From assembly GCF_001475935.1 (NCBI RefSeq), contig NZ_LDQA01000005.1, forward strand, positions 1 to 36,632: a stretch of DNA of 36,632 nucleotides, written 5' to 3'. The first letter of the stretch is position 1, and each line of letters starts with the position of its first letter. The position numbers and the translations under genes are program-made. The DNA is from Aureimonas ureilytica. Lineage in GTDB: Bacteria; Pseudomonadota; Alphaproteobacteria; Rhizobiales; Rhizobiaceae. The notes beneath the pieces are model-generated. The model was not told the DNA's origin. It did not search any database and saw only the letters and a list, made by a program, of their open reading frames with translations. Below are positions 23,367 through 32,303 of the stretch, one piece after another.

Positions 23367-23792
23367 TCAGGCTCCGAGGACGTGGCGGATGATGAAGACG
23401 GTGGCGGCAGCGCTCGCCATGAACGTCAGCGTCGCGGTGATCGAGCGGCCCGACCCGCGACCGATACCGCAGACGCCGTGACCGCTGGTGCAGCCCGAGC
23501 CGAGGCGGGTGCCGAAGCCGACGAGGAGGCCGGCGAGCGCGACGACGGGAAGCGTCTTCCCCACCTGCACCGCCGGCAGCGCGTAGCCGGCGAGCGCCAT
23601 CACCGGGACGGCAGCCAGCAGCCCGACCAGGAAGGCGAGGCGCCACGAGGTCTCTGACCCGCCGGGCTTGAGCGCTCCGTCGAGGATACCGCTGATGCCG
23701 GCGATGCGCCCGTTGGCGAGCAGCAGGATCGCGGCGGAGAGGCCAATCAGCAGGCCGCCGCCGAGGGCGGACATGGGGGTGAACTGGTCCAT
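23367..23792 (-). CDS. YeeE/YedE-type membrane protein, first half-transporter
   Basis: 141 residues with several membrane helices and GFGTRLGSGCTSGHGVCGIG, the conserved Cys-bearing loop of YeeE/YedE sulfur transporters, and G-x-L-I-G-L-S-A-A near the start. The cysteines pass sulfur compounds such as thiosulfate or persulfide across the membrane in studied members. It is encoded directly after the ArsR-type repressor and before its partner half. Often named PmpA-like. Confidence 0.87.
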   Translation of the reverse strand: MDQFTPMSALGGGLLIGLSAAILLLANGRIAGISGILDGALKPGGSETSWRLAFLVGLLAAVPVMALAGYALPAVQVGKTLPVVALAGLLVGFGTRLGSGCTSGHGVCGIGRGSGRSITATLTFMASAAATVFIIRHVLGA

Positions 23793-23804
23793 GGTCGCAG
23801 ATCC

Positions 23805-24152
23805 TCAGGCGGTGAACGTGTGCGAGAGGGGCGCGGCGGTGGCCCCGTCTTTCGGCGGGCAGAACAGACCCTGGAGCGCCCCGAACAACGCCTCGATCCG
23901 GGGATCGGCGATCCGGTACCAGAGTGTCTGGCTCTCGCGCCGGTAGGCGACGATGCCTTGCTCGCGCAGAACGGTGAGATGCTGGGAGAGCGCCGACTGA
24001 GACAGGCCGACGGCCTCGGCGAGCGTGCCGACGTTCGCCTCGCCCATGTCGAGGAGCTTGCACAAGAGCATCAGGCGTCGCTCGTTGGCGACCGCTTTCA
24101 GGATCGCGGCGACCTCGCGCGCCTTGGCTTCGAACTCCTGCACGTTGTCCAT
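23805..24152 (-). CDS. ArsR-family repressor, BigR/SqrR-like persulfide sensor
   Basis: 115 residues with an ArsR winged HTH (E-A-V-G-L-S-Q-S-A-L-S-Q-H-L-T-V-L-R, then R-R-E-S-Q-T-L-W-Y-R). Two cysteines, Cys31 (M-L-L-C-K-L-L) and Cys98 (G-L-F-C-P-P), match the pair that forms a polysulfide bridge in BigR and SqrR. It is expected to leave DNA when oxidised by persulfide and so derepress the sulfur-transport genes downstream. It is the first gene of that operon, and an AT-rich inverted repeat covers the promoter. Confidence 0.88.
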   Translation of the reverse strand: MDNVQEFEAKAREVAAILKAVANERRLMLLCKLLDMGEANVGTLAEAVGLSQSALSQHLTVLREQGIVAYRRESQTLWYRIADPRIEALFGALQGLFCPPKDGATAAPLSHTFTA

Positions 24153-24177
24153 GACGCTCTCTCTGTGTGAGCACTTT

Positions 24178-24203
24178 CTAATTTAGGATATACTAATTGA
24201 CAA
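24178..24203 (-). promoter_or_regulatory. BigR-type operator in the repressor's promoter
   Basis: The plus strand reads CTAATTTAGGATATACTAATTG (24178-24199), with the palindromic core TTAG-N6-CTAA at 24183-24196. BigR-type boxes are AT-rich and carry a similar TTAG...CTAA pattern. On the minus strand TTGTCA (24198-24203) serves as a -35 box, with the operator across the spacer and -10 region. It probably binds the repressor encoded at 23805-24152. Confidence 0.6.
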
Positions 24204-24361
24204 GATCGCAGCTCAGATCGCCCACGCATCGCGGCCATGCCGTCGATCGACGCGATCGAAGATAGGCATCTGCGCGGCACTATAGGAGTTGGGAGATTGG
24301 CTCACGCGTGATCGAGGTCCTGACCGTTGGCATCCGGCCGACGTCCGCTTTCCGGATCGGC

Positions 24362-24534
24362 GATGGCGGGGAGACGCTGAACTTCTATGTCTGCCAGACC
24401 CGCACAACGAAGGCCGCCAAACAGTTCCTGAGCAAGGCCTTGAACCGTTCGCCGCATCCTGGGCTTCGGTAAACTGGACCGACATGAACCGGGCTCACAA
24501 CGAGGCGATGGCCTTCGTTGCGCGGGTGGCATGA
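24362..24534 (+). pseudogene. IS6-family transposase remnant
   Basis: One frame reads G-G-E-T-L-N-F-Y-V-C-Q-T-R-T-T-K-A-A-K then QFLSKALN...PHPGLR and a stop. One frame over, V-N-W-T-D-M-N-R-A-H-N-E-A continues. Intact IS6-family enzymes have D-G-E-T-L-D/N-F-Y-L-S-x-T-R-N-T-K-A-A-K-R-F-L followed by V-I-N-T-D-K/M-N at this place. So a frameshift splits the remnant, and both ends are missing. It lies between the sulfur operon and the end of the hydantoin-type operon. Nothing else is seen in 24204-24687. Confidence 0.7.
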
Positions 24535-24687
24535 AGGCGGCACGGATGTGCCCGGCTTGGGTCGCTGGACGCCAAAAGCGCCTCGAAACGGCTTGCCGCA
24601 AACCCAGATCCCGGCCCACCGCGCATCGGCTGATATCTCAAGCGCTGGCTCTGCGATCAGAGCCCGCCGCGCACAGGTCCCATCGGA

Positions 24688-27330
24688 TCAGAGTTCTCCT
24701 CGTTTGTGGCCGCCCCCCGGCGTGGGAGACTGTTCAAGGAGGCCCATGGCGGAGGCGAGGGAAACGGCTACGGCGCGGCGGCTGACACCGAGTTTGGCGA
24801 ACAGATTCTTGATATGGAACTTCACGGTCGCCTCCGTGATACCGAGGTCGCGGGCGATCTGCTTGTTTCTGTGGCCGGCGGCCATGAGAGCGAGGACGCC
24901 GAGTTCGCGCTCCGACAGGAGGCCCAGACCTGGGCGCTCCAACCCGCCGCCGCCGAGCGCCAGAACGCGGTTGAGAAAGGCCGCGATGTCAGAGGGAAAG
25001 GTCGCCAGACCCGAGCGCCGCATCAGGGCCCGCACCAGATCGCGAAAGCTCTCGCCTTCCGCCACGAAGGGCTCCACCAGATCGTGCTCCAGCGCCAGCG
25101 ATGCGGCCTCGATCAGGGTCTCCATTCCTGCGGCTGGATCGTGGCCGGCATGGCAGGCTTCCGCCAGAACGATCCGGGCGCTCAGTCCGGTCAGCGCGTC
25201 GTCGTCGTCCTGCGTATGAGACACAAGGTCGAGAAGCAGGCGGCGCGCTTCATCGCTCTCGCCTTGCTGCAGGCGGAGCCGGGCGAGCGCGACCTGCGCG
25301 TCGCGCATCTCGCGGCGCGTCGGCCATCCGCCCTCGCCCGGCAGGGCGCGGGCGGCCTGTTCGGCGGCCCCAAGCGCGCCGGCTAGCGTCAGGAGTTCGA
25401 CGCGCAGGATCGTCACCACGAGATCGAGGCGCGGCAGGCGGCGGTCCTCGGCGACGCGCGCGGCACGATCCGTGATGCGCAGCGCCTCGTCCAGGCCCTT
25501 CAGCCGAAAACGGCACCGTGCCCAACTGACGAAGCCGCGCGCATAGAGATCGACCCAGCCCTCGCCCGCCGCCACGAGTGGCAGGCACTCCTCCAGAATA
25601 CTGTCGGCGGCGCGCACGTGGCCCTGGCGGTAGAGCGCTTCGGCCAAAGGGATGCGGGCGATCGCCAGCAGCGTCTCGTCATTACCTTGCGTGCGCCGAG
25701 CGAGGTCTTCGGCCTGCCGGCTGAAATGGGCTGCGGCCGCCAACCGACCGCCCATCAGGTTGACCAGCGCCAGATGCACCAACATGAAAGCCTGCGCATA
25801 GGGGGTGCCTTCGCTGCGGTAGCATTCCAGCGCTTTCAGCGCGTGAAGCCGGGCCCGCCTCAATGCGCCCTGCCGCGTATGGGCAATACACAAATGGTTG
25901 TGCAGCCAGCCGAGCTCCCAGGTATCGCGCAGGCGCTGCGAGCGCAGGCGACTCTCCAGCCACTCGATCTGCTCAGGCTCGAAGCGACGATCTTCGTAGA
26001 TGTCGAGAAGCGAGTCGATATGGACGACGACATGCTCGGGCAATTCGGCCTGGCGGTCGTCCCGCGCCAGCGCCTTCAACTCGTCCATCGCCTCTCGCGC
26101 GGCGAGAATTCGGCCCTCTTTGGCCAGAACCAGGGCGGCGCAGAGGCGCAGGCCGGGGGATGCCTCGATCACCTCAGTGGGTAGGCCGTCCAGAAGCCGG
26201 CGCAGCACCTTGTAGCCCGCCCGCAGAAAGAGATCGACGCCGCCCGCCGCCTGGATCGTGTGGGCGGCAAAGCCGAAGTCGCCGGCATGGCCCGCATGGA
26301 GAACCGCCTTTTCGATAAGGCCTTGGCCGGCGAACCAGGCGGCTGCCTGCGAATGAAGCTGCCGCGTTTCCTCGGCCGCCAGATCGATGCGCAGGACGGC
26401 GCGCATCATGGGATGGCAGGCGAACCAGTCCGCCCGCTCGTCCAGCGGAAGGAGAGCGGGCACGAGATCGTCCAGTTTCTCGGGCGAACGTCCGTCGGCG
26501 GCCCCGGCCAATTCGCAAATGAGACGGCGCGGCGCTTCGCCGAGACAGGCCGCGACCGACAGAATGGTCGCGTCCCCTGGCCCTGTCGCAGCCAGGACCT
26601 CTTCCCGCACGAAGCTGCGAATATCGGGATGGGCACCACTGCACACCCGCTCCATTTCACGCTCGTCACGTCTGCCCGAAAGGGACAAGACGGCGAGCCT
26701 GACCAAGGCCGGCCATCCGAGCGTGGCCTTGCAGAGCCGATCCAGGTCCCCCGGGCTCCAATGGGCCGCGAGACGCCGCGTTTCCGCCGTCGTGAAAGCC
26801 AGATCGGCGGGGCCGAAATCGCTGAGAAGACCACGGATTCGAAAGCGCGAGATGGGAATGCCGGGATCGTGGCGCGAGGCCATGACGAGGCTGATGCGAT
26901 CGGGCAGCATCTCCAGAAGGGGTCCGAGCAAAGGCCCATGAACAGGCGCGACGCCATCCAGAAGCACGACGCTGCGTTGCGCCGGAATGGCGGCAATGGC
27001 CTCGATCACCGTATCCAGCGAGATTTCGGCGTCTGCGGCCAGGTCGGCAAAGCCGAAGGCGGCGGCGAGCGCGGGCGCAAGCGGCTTGCGGCCGAGGCGT
27101 GCCATGTCTAGCCAGCCGACCGGCACCCCGTCCATCCGCAGCGTCTGGTAAAACGCGGCGAGAAGCTCGGTCTTGCCGTAGCCTGCGGGGGCCAGAACGC
27201 GCACGATCTGGCCCTCGACAGCCGATCGAAGGCGCTCGATCAGCGAGCGCCGTTCGATGATGTCGGGCATCCGGCGAGGCGGGCGGAACGCTTCCGACGC
27301 GAGCCCCCAGCGCTTGTCTGTCGAATTCAT
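24688..27330 (-). CDS. MalT-like LuxR-family ATP-dependent regulator
   Basis: 880 residues from the ATG at 27330; an in-frame TTG/ATG at 27393/27390 would add about 21 residues and is possible. The N-terminal NTPase has Walker A A-P-A-G-Y-G-K-T at 47-54 and a Walker-B-like S-V-V-L-L-D-G-V. A long helical, TPR-like middle follows (A-E-A-L-Y-R-Q-G-H type repeats). The C-terminal LuxR HTH reads LSERELGVLALMAAGHRNKQ then I-A-R-D-L-G-I-T-E-A-T-V-K-F-H-I-K-N-L-F-A-K-L. This is the layout of MalT and other large activators (LAL/STAND) that need ATP and an inducer. As the last gene of the operon it probably activates it. A near-MalT-box (GGGGTTGAGG, 36056-36065) sits near the operon promoter. Confidence 0.92.
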   Translation of the reverse strand: MNSTDKRWGLASEAFRPPRRMPDIIERRSLIERLRSAVEGQIVRVLAPAGYGKTELLAAFYQTLRMDGVPVGWLDMARLGRKPLAPALAAAFGFADLAADAEISLDTVIEAIAAIPAQRSVVLLDGVAPVHGPLLGPLLEMLPDRISLVMASRHDPGIPISRFRIRGLLSDFGPADLAFTTAETRRLAAHWSPGDLDRLCKATLGWPALVRLAVLSLSGRRDEREMERVCSGAHPDIRSFVREEVLAATGPGDATILSVAACLGEAPRRLICELAGAADGRSPEKLDDLVPALLPLDERADWFACHPMMRAVLRIDLAAEETRQLHSQAAAWFAGQGLIEKAVLHAGHAGDFGFAAHTIQAAGGVDLFLRAGYKVLRRLLDGLPTEVIEASPGLRLCAALVLAKEGRILAAREAMDELKALARDDRQAELPEHVVVHIDSLLDIYEDRRFEPEQIEWLESRLRSQRLRDTWELGWLHNHLCIAHTRQGALRRARLHALKALECYRSEGTPYAQAFMLVHLALVNLMGGRLAAAAHFSRQAEDLARRTQGNDETLLAIARIPLAEALYRQGHVRAADSILEECLPLVAAGEGWVDLYARGFVSWARCRFRLKGLDEALRITDRAARVAEDRRLPRLDLVVTILRVELLTLAGALGAAEQAARALPGEGGWPTRREMRDAQVALARLRLQQGESDEARRLLLDLVSHTQDDDDALTGLSARIVLAEACHAGHDPAAGMETLIEAASLALEHDLVEPFVAEGESFRDLVRALMRRSGLATFPSDIAAFLNRVLALGGGGLERPGLGLLSERELGVLALMAAGHRNKQIARDLGITEATVKFHIKNLFAKLGVSRRAVAVSLASAMGLLEQSPTPGGGHKRGEL

Positions 27331-27397
27331 GCCATCGAATGCCCAACCGCCTTCCGTCGCAGAAGTGCTGCACTGGAGGGCGGCCGACATCAAGGTT

Positions 27398-28489
27398 CTA
27401 CGTCTCCGACAGCGGGCGATACGCGTGCTTCAGGCCGAAGGCGGCCGGGCCGAAGATCGCCAAGGCCTCGGGCGTGCGCATGATCTCCGGCACGCGCACG
27501 GCCAGAATGTTGACGCGCTGGCCATAGCGCAGGCGCTCGGTCGGGATGGCTTCCGCCGTGTCGAGATCGAGAATGGAGATGAGGTCGGGCACGACGGCCA
27601 GCACCTGGCCACCCTGCTCGGCCACCAGATTCTCGTTCTGGATTTCCACCAGGATCGGATCGGCCCCCGGCTCGAAGGGCTCGATGCGCACCGTGCCGAC
27701 CGACCAGCCATTGACCTCGCGCCGCGAGAGATCGCCCACCTTGCCCGCGCCGATGAGCCGCGCGCAGCCGTAATGCGTGCCGGCGAAGAAGGCGACGAGC
27801 GCCGACACGGGGTCGCGCCGCGCCGCTTTCGCCTCGCGCAGCGTACGCCCGATGCCGACGGCGAGCGACATCGTGCCCGGCACGGAAACCCGGCGCGCGC
27901 TCGCCCCGTCCATCCCGTAATTGGCGACATAGGCCTGGCCGCCCATGCGGATGGTGAGCCCGCGCGCGATCCATTCGGCCTGCGCCGCGCTCGGCGTCTC
28001 GATGACGGAGACATTGCCCTTCTCGTCGGCGATGGCGGTGGGGCAGGCGGGGACGCCGTAGACGTTGAAGGTCTCCATTTCGAGCTGGGGAAAGGCGCGG
28101 CCCATGCCGTCCGCGTCGATCACCGGCAGGCCGCGCCGGGCGGCCACCGCGATCGGCACCATGGAATTGACCCCGCCCGCCTCGAAGGGCATCACCGCTT
28201 CGATGCGTCGCCCGGTATGGCGCTCCCAGGCGGCGAAGGCCGTCTCCATCTCCTCGCCGCCCGGCAGTTTCTCGATCAGGATGGTCGGCGCGCCCATGGC
28301 CCCGCAGGCGACGACCTGCGCGCCATCGGGTACCTCGTCCAACGACAGGAGGCGGACGGGGCCGGACTCTTCCAGCGCCGCGCGGGCCACCAGCTTGCCG
28401 ATATAGGGATCGCCCCCGCCGCCCGTGCCCAGAATGGCCGCGCCGACGGCCAGATCGTCGAGATCGTGAATCGTGATCTCGCGCATCAC
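27398..28489 (-). CDS. DUF917 protein (S-methyl-thiohydantoin desulfurase type), copy 2
   Basis: 363 residues, the same length as its upstream neighbour and clearly a paralogue: both have D-L-A-V/L-G-A-A-x-L-G-T-G-G-G-G-D-P-Y near the start, MGAPT, GLPVIDADGMGRAFPQLEME, R-I-G-R-T-L-R-E-A-K and VPEIMRTPEAL...G-P near the end. The family (PF06032) has been tied to removal of sulfur from S-methyl-thiohydantoin-type compounds, and is usually next to hydantoinase subunits. Its start overlaps the stop of copy 1 by four bases. The pair could form a heteromer or split two reactions. The substrate is unknown. Confidence 0.87.
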   Translation of the reverse strand: MMREITIHDLDDLAVGAAILGTGGGGDPYIGKLVARAALEESGPVRLLSLDEVPDGAQVVACGAMGAPTILIEKLPGGEEMETAFAAWERHTGRRIEAVMPFEAGGVNSMVPIAVAARRGLPVIDADGMGRAFPQLEMETFNVYGVPACPTAIADEKGNVSVIETPSAAQAEWIARGLTIRMGGQAYVANYGMDGASARRVSVPGTMSLAVGIGRTLREAKAARRDPVSALVAFFAGTHYGCARLIGAGKVGDLSRREVNGWSVGTVRIEPFEPGADPILVEIQNENLVAEQGGQVLAVVPDLISILDLDTAEAIPTERLRYGQRVNILAVRVPEIMRTPEALAIFGPAAFGLKHAYRPLSET

Positions 28490-29577
28490 AGGGCCATGGT
28501 TTCGATCGGCACGAACGGATGGTCGAGCCCGAAGCAGGACGGGCCGAACACAGCGAGCGCCTCCGGTGTGCGCATGATCTCGGGCACCGCCACCGCCATG
28601 ACGGAGACACGCTGGCCATAGCGCAGGTTCTCGGTGGTGATCGGCTCGGCCGTTTCGGAATCCATGATGCAGATAAGATCGGGCACGATGGCCTTCACCA
28701 CGCCGCCGACGCGCGCGATCAGGTTCTCGTTCTGAATCTCAATCTCCATCGTGCCGGAAAAGCGCCCCAAACCATCGATCCGGGCGTGCCCCAGCGAGAA
28801 GCCGTTGCGCGTTTCGCGCCTCATATCGGCGATCTTGCCCGTGAAGATGATGCGCCCGTGATGGTAGAGCGTTTTGGGCAGCAGCTCCAGCAGCGCCTCG
28901 AACGGGTTGAGATGGCGGCTCTTGGCCTCGCGCAGCGTGCGGCCGATCCGCATGGCGAGGGTCAGCGTGTTGGGAATGGCGGTGCGCTTCACGTCCGCGC
29001 CCGACATCGAATATTCCGCGATATAGGCGCAGCCGCCCATGCGGATGGCGACACCGCGCGAGAGCCATTCCATGTCCCGGTTGTCCCGCGCCATGATCAG
29101 CGCGTGGTCGCCATCCTCGTCCGAGACGACCATCGGGCTGCCCGAAACGCCGTAGACGCCGAAGGTCTCCATTTCGAGCTGGGGAAAGGCGCGGCCCATG
29201 CCGTCCGCGTCCACGATGGGCAGGCCCAGCCGCGCGCCGACGACGAGGGGAATGGTGGAATTGATGCCGCCGATCTCGATCGGCATGGTGGCCTGCGCCT
29301 TGCGACCGAGATGGCGCTCCAGCACTTGAAGCGAGTTCACCGCCTCTTCGCCGCTCGGAATCTTCTCGACCAGAACGGTCGGCGCGCCCATCATGGCTGT
29401 CGGGATGACGAAAGCCTCGTCGTCGAGGTCGGACGGATCGATCACCTCGATCTCCAGCCCCTCGTCCAGGCATTGCTGCGCCATGAGACGGCCGACATAG
29501 GGATCGCCCCCGCCGCCCGTGCCGAGAAACGCCGCGCCCAGCGCCAGATCCTTCAGGTCTTCGGAATTCAGCTTCAT
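28486..29577 (-). CDS. DUF917 protein (S-methyl-thiohydantoin desulfurase type), copy 1
   Basis: 363 residues, paralogous with the next gene; D-L-A-L-G-A-A-F-L-G-T-G-G-G-G-D-P-Y-V near the start, then M-M-G-A-P-T-V-L-V-E-K, D-A-D-G-M-G-R-A-F-P-Q-L and, later, VPEIMRTPEALAVFGPSCFG. It starts three bases after the hydantoinase stop, so translation is coupled. Where the two copies differ (for example P-I-E-I-G-G-I-N-S-T against P-F-E-A-G-G-V-N-S-M) is most likely in substrate contacts. Catalytic residues are not known to me. Confidence 0.87.
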   Translation of the reverse strand: MKLNSEDLKDLALGAAFLGTGGGGDPYVGRLMAQQCLDEGLEIEVIDPSDLDDEAFVIPTAMMGAPTVLVEKIPSGEEAVNSLQVLERHLGRKAQATMPIEIGGINSTIPLVVGARLGLPIVDADGMGRAFPQLEMETFGVYGVSGSPMVVSDEDGDHALIMARDNRDMEWLSRGVAIRMGGCAYIAEYSMSGADVKRTAIPNTLTLAMRIGRTLREAKSRHLNPFEALLELLPKTLYHHGRIIFTGKIADMRRETRNGFSLGHARIDGLGRFSGTMEIEIQNENLIARVGGVVKAIVPDLICIMDSETAEPITTENLRYGQRVSVMAVAVPEIMRTPEALAVFGPSCFGLDHPFVPIETMAL

Positions 29578-29580
29578 GGT

Positions 29581-31125
29581 TCAGGCTCCGATCACGAGAT
29601 CGCCGACGGCCTTGACGCGAATGCGCGTGGCCGATCCCGGCAGGTAGGCGAGCGGCACTTCCTCGATATCGACGATCTTCACCGAGCCCGCCGAGGCGCC
29701 GGCTTTCACGGCATGGTCGGCCGCTTCCTTCTTGGCGCCATCGAGAACCGCGTCGCGCGAGGTGCCTTCCAGCGAATAGATGCGGTCCACCTCGCCGCCG
29801 ACCTGTGCGATGGCAGCTCCGATGGCGTTGGCGACGGACGCGTTTTCCGGCCGGATGACGCGCGAGGCGGACGGCAGATCGCGAGACACAAGAATGGACC
29901 CGCCGCCGACCAGCACGACCGGCAGGGGCTCGGCCGAAGTCTTCATCCGGTCCACCGCCTCGTCCACCATGCGATGCATCGTATCCAACGCGGCGTTGAC
30001 GGTGGCGGCCGGGATATGGGCGACGCGCGAGCGGTCCCCGATATCCTCCAGGCCCGCGGCCACCACGATGTCGGTCGTGGTCAGGGTGTCGCCGCCGAAG
30101 ACCAGCGCCTTGGAGGTGATCTCGTAGCCGACCGAGTCCGGCCCGATGCGCCGGCCTTCGTCGCGCACGCGTGAGCCACCGCCAAGGCCGATCGCGAGCA
30201 CGTCCGGCATTCGAAAATTGGTTCGCACACCCCCGATATCGACGGCCACCGCCGACTCGCGCGGGAAGCCCTGCATGAGCATACCGACATCGGAGGTCGT
30301 GCCGCCGATATCCACCACCATGGCTTCTTTCTCGCCGGCCAGCATGGCCGCGCCGCGCATGGAATTGGTGGGACCGGAAGCGAAGGTCAGGACGGGATAG
30401 CGCTCGACATGCTCGGGCGTCATCAGCGTTCCGTCGTTCTGGCTGATGAAGAAGGGTGCGGTGATGGCCATGTCGCGCAGCGCTTGCCGGAAGGACGCGA
30501 CGACATGGCGCGACAGGTCGGCGAGGCAGGCGTTCATGATCGCCGCATTCTCGCGCTCCAGAAAGCCGACGCGGCCGATCTCGTGGCTGAGCGAGAGCGC
30601 GATGCCCGGCACTTCCTCGCGCAGGATTTCCGCCGCGCGCTGCTCCATGATCGGCGTGACCGGCGAGAAGACGGAAGTGACCGAGGCCGCGCGCAGGCCT
30701 TTTTCGCGGATTTCGCCGGCGATCCGCAGGATCTCGCGCTCGTCCAGCGGGGCGATCTCGCGCCCGTCGAACTCGTGCCCGCCGCGCACCATGTAGCGAT
30801 GGCGGCCGAGCGTGGTGGCGAGATCGTCCGGCCAATCGGTCATCGGCGGCAGGGCGCGGGTCGCGGGCAAGCCGAGCCGGATCGCGGCGACCTGCAACAG
30901 GCGGCGGCGCTCCACCACGGCATTGGTGAAATGCGTGGTGCCGATCATGACGGCCTGGATGGCACCGGCGTCCACCCCGCTGAGGCGCAGCACCTCACGC
31001 AGAACGGAGACGACGCCGGACGAAACGTCGGCCGTGGTGGGAGACTTGCAGGCCGCGACAACGCGCAGGCCATCCATCAGGGCGGCGTCCGTGTTGGTGC
31101 CGCCCACGTCGATTCCGATCCGCAT
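29581..31125 (-). CDS. Hydantoinase/oxoprolinase-family subunit (HyuA-like)
   Basis: 514 residues. The actin-like ATPase phosphate motifs are present: IDVGGTNTDAA at residues 4-14, I-G-T-T-H-F-T-N-A-V near 61-70, and V-D-I-G-G-T-T-S-D-V-G-M near 270. Family members use ATP to open hydantoin, 5-oxoproline or related lactam rings. HyuA-type subunits (about 650-700 residues) usually work with a HyuB subunit. This one is shorter and no hyuB is present; the two DUF917 genes follow directly. A short HyuA beside DUF917 is a known pairing, but the substrate is not known. The start at 31125 is unambiguous in context. Confidence 0.9.
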   Translation of the reverse strand: MRIGIDVGGTNTDAALMDGLRVVAACKSPTTADVSSGVVSVLREVLRLSGVDAGAIQAVMIGTTHFTNAVVERRRLLQVAAIRLGLPATRALPPMTDWPDDLATTLGRHRYMVRGGHEFDGREIAPLDEREILRIAGEIREKGLRAASVTSVFSPVTPIMEQRAAEILREEVPGIALSLSHEIGRVGFLERENAAIMNACLADLSRHVVASFRQALRDMAITAPFFISQNDGTLMTPEHVERYPVLTFASGPTNSMRGAAMLAGEKEAMVVDIGGTTSDVGMLMQGFPRESAVAVDIGGVRTNFRMPDVLAIGLGGGSRVRDEGRRIGPDSVGYEITSKALVFGGDTLTTTDIVVAAGLEDIGDRSRVAHIPAATVNAALDTMHRMVDEAVDRMKTSAEPLPVVLVGGGSILVSRDLPSASRVIRPENASVANAIGAAIAQVGGEVDRIYSLEGTSRDAVLDGAKKEAADHAVKAGASAGSVKIVDIEEVPLAYLPGSATRIRVKAVGDLVIGA

Positions 31126-31169
31126 GGGGTGATTCCTCGAAGATTGAAAGAAAGGTCGGGTCCGATCGC

Positions 31170-32240
31170 TCAGCCCGCGAGCGCCTCGCAGCGGCTCGGG
31201 TCCCAGCCCGCCAGAACCGGCGTGCCGGGCGGGAAGCGGCGCTGGTGCAACTGGTTCTGCCGCTCGGCGGTGAGTTCGACCCCGCCGATCGCGAGGCGAT
31301 AGCGCACGATCGGCCCCTGATAGGTTTCCGATAGGATCGTCGCGGGAAAGCGCACCGTGCCCGGCGGCAGCGCCTGCGCATCGACCACGACGTTCTCGGG
31401 CCGCACCACCAGCTTGGCCGCCCGATCGGGCGCGACGCCCGCGCCCGCCCGCGCCTCGAACTCGGCCCCCGCGAACCGCACATGGGCGCGCCGCTCTGCC
31501 ACCGCGCCGATCTCGACGTCGATGAGATTGGAGTGGCCGATGAAGCTCGTGACGAAGAGCGTTTCGGGCCGCTCGTAGATATCTTCGGGCGTACCGACCT
31601 GCACGAGGCGCGAGCGCTGCATGACGCCGATCCGGTCGCTCATGGTGAGCGCCTCGTCCTGGTCATGCGTGACATAGACCGTCGTGATGCCGAGCGAGCG
31701 CTGGAGGTCCTTGATCCAGAACTTCATTTCCTCGCGCATGTTCTTGTCGAGCGCCGAGAGCGGCTCGTCCAGAAGCAGGATGCGCGGCTGCGTGACGAGG
31801 ACGCGGGCGAGCGCCACGCGCTGCTGCTCGCCGCCCGAGAGTTGGCGGGCATAGCGCTCGCCGTAGTTCCTGAGGCCGACTTGCGCCAGCACGGCCTCGA
31901 CCTTGCGTCCGATCTCGGCCTTTGGAACCTTGCGCATCTTCAGGCCGAAGGCGACATTGGACGCCACGTCCATATGGGGAAAGATCGCGTAGTTCTGAAA
32001 CACAATGCCGATGTCGCGCCGCTCGGGGGGCAGGGCGGTCACGTCGTCCTCGCCCAGCCAGATGCGCCCCTCGCTCGGCTCCACGAAGCCCGCGATCATG
32101 CGCAGCGTCGTGGACTTGCCGCAGCCCGAAGGCCCCAGCAGCGAAAAGAACTCGCCGTCGCGAATATGCAGTTCGACATTGTCGACGGCGCGCGAGGCGC
32201 CATAGCTCTTGGTCAGCTTGATCAGCCGGATGTCGGTCAC
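31170..32240 (-). CDS. Polyamine-type ABC transporter ATPase (PotA-like)
   Basis: 356 residues from the GTG at 32240; a longer frame to 32294 adds a non-homologous N-terminus. Walker [10 protein letters not shown] near 41-49, Q-loop F-Q-N-Y-A-I-F-P-H, signature L-S-G-G-E-Q-Q-R-V, Walker [14 protein letters not shown] and H-loop Y-V-T-H-D-Q-D-E-A are all intact. A C-terminal TOBE regulatory domain follows. It energises the importer whose binding protein and permeases are encoded just upstream. Confidence 0.94.
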   Translation of the reverse strand: MTDIRLIKLTKSYGASRAVDNVELHIRDGEFFSLLGPSGCGKSTTLRMIAGFVEPSEGRIWLGEDDVTALPPERRDIGIVFQNYAIFPHMDVASNVAFGLKMRKVPKAEIGRKVEAVLAQVGLRNYGERYARQLSGGEQQRVALARVLVTQPRILLLDEPLSALDKNMREEMKFWIKDLQRSLGITTVYVTHDQDEALTMSDRIGVMQRSRLVQVGTPEDIYERPETLFVTSFIGHSNLIDVEIGAVAERRAHVRFAGAEFEARAGAGVAPDRAAKLVVRPENVVVDAQALPPGTVRFPATILSETYQGPIVRYRLAIGGVELTAERQNQLHQRRFPPGTPVLAGWDPSRCEALAG

Positions 32241-32303
32241 GGGAGCAAAATCCTGCGAAGGGGAGCGAGACGGGCGGCTGAAGCAGCCGCCCACGCGGCG
32301 GCG

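Noticed and set aside
28519-30174. 551-codon plus-strand frame opposite the DUF917 and HyuA-like genes
   Set aside because: Shadow of three conserved minus-strand genes; its composition (Asp, Arg, Gly, His rich) is typical of antisense frames.
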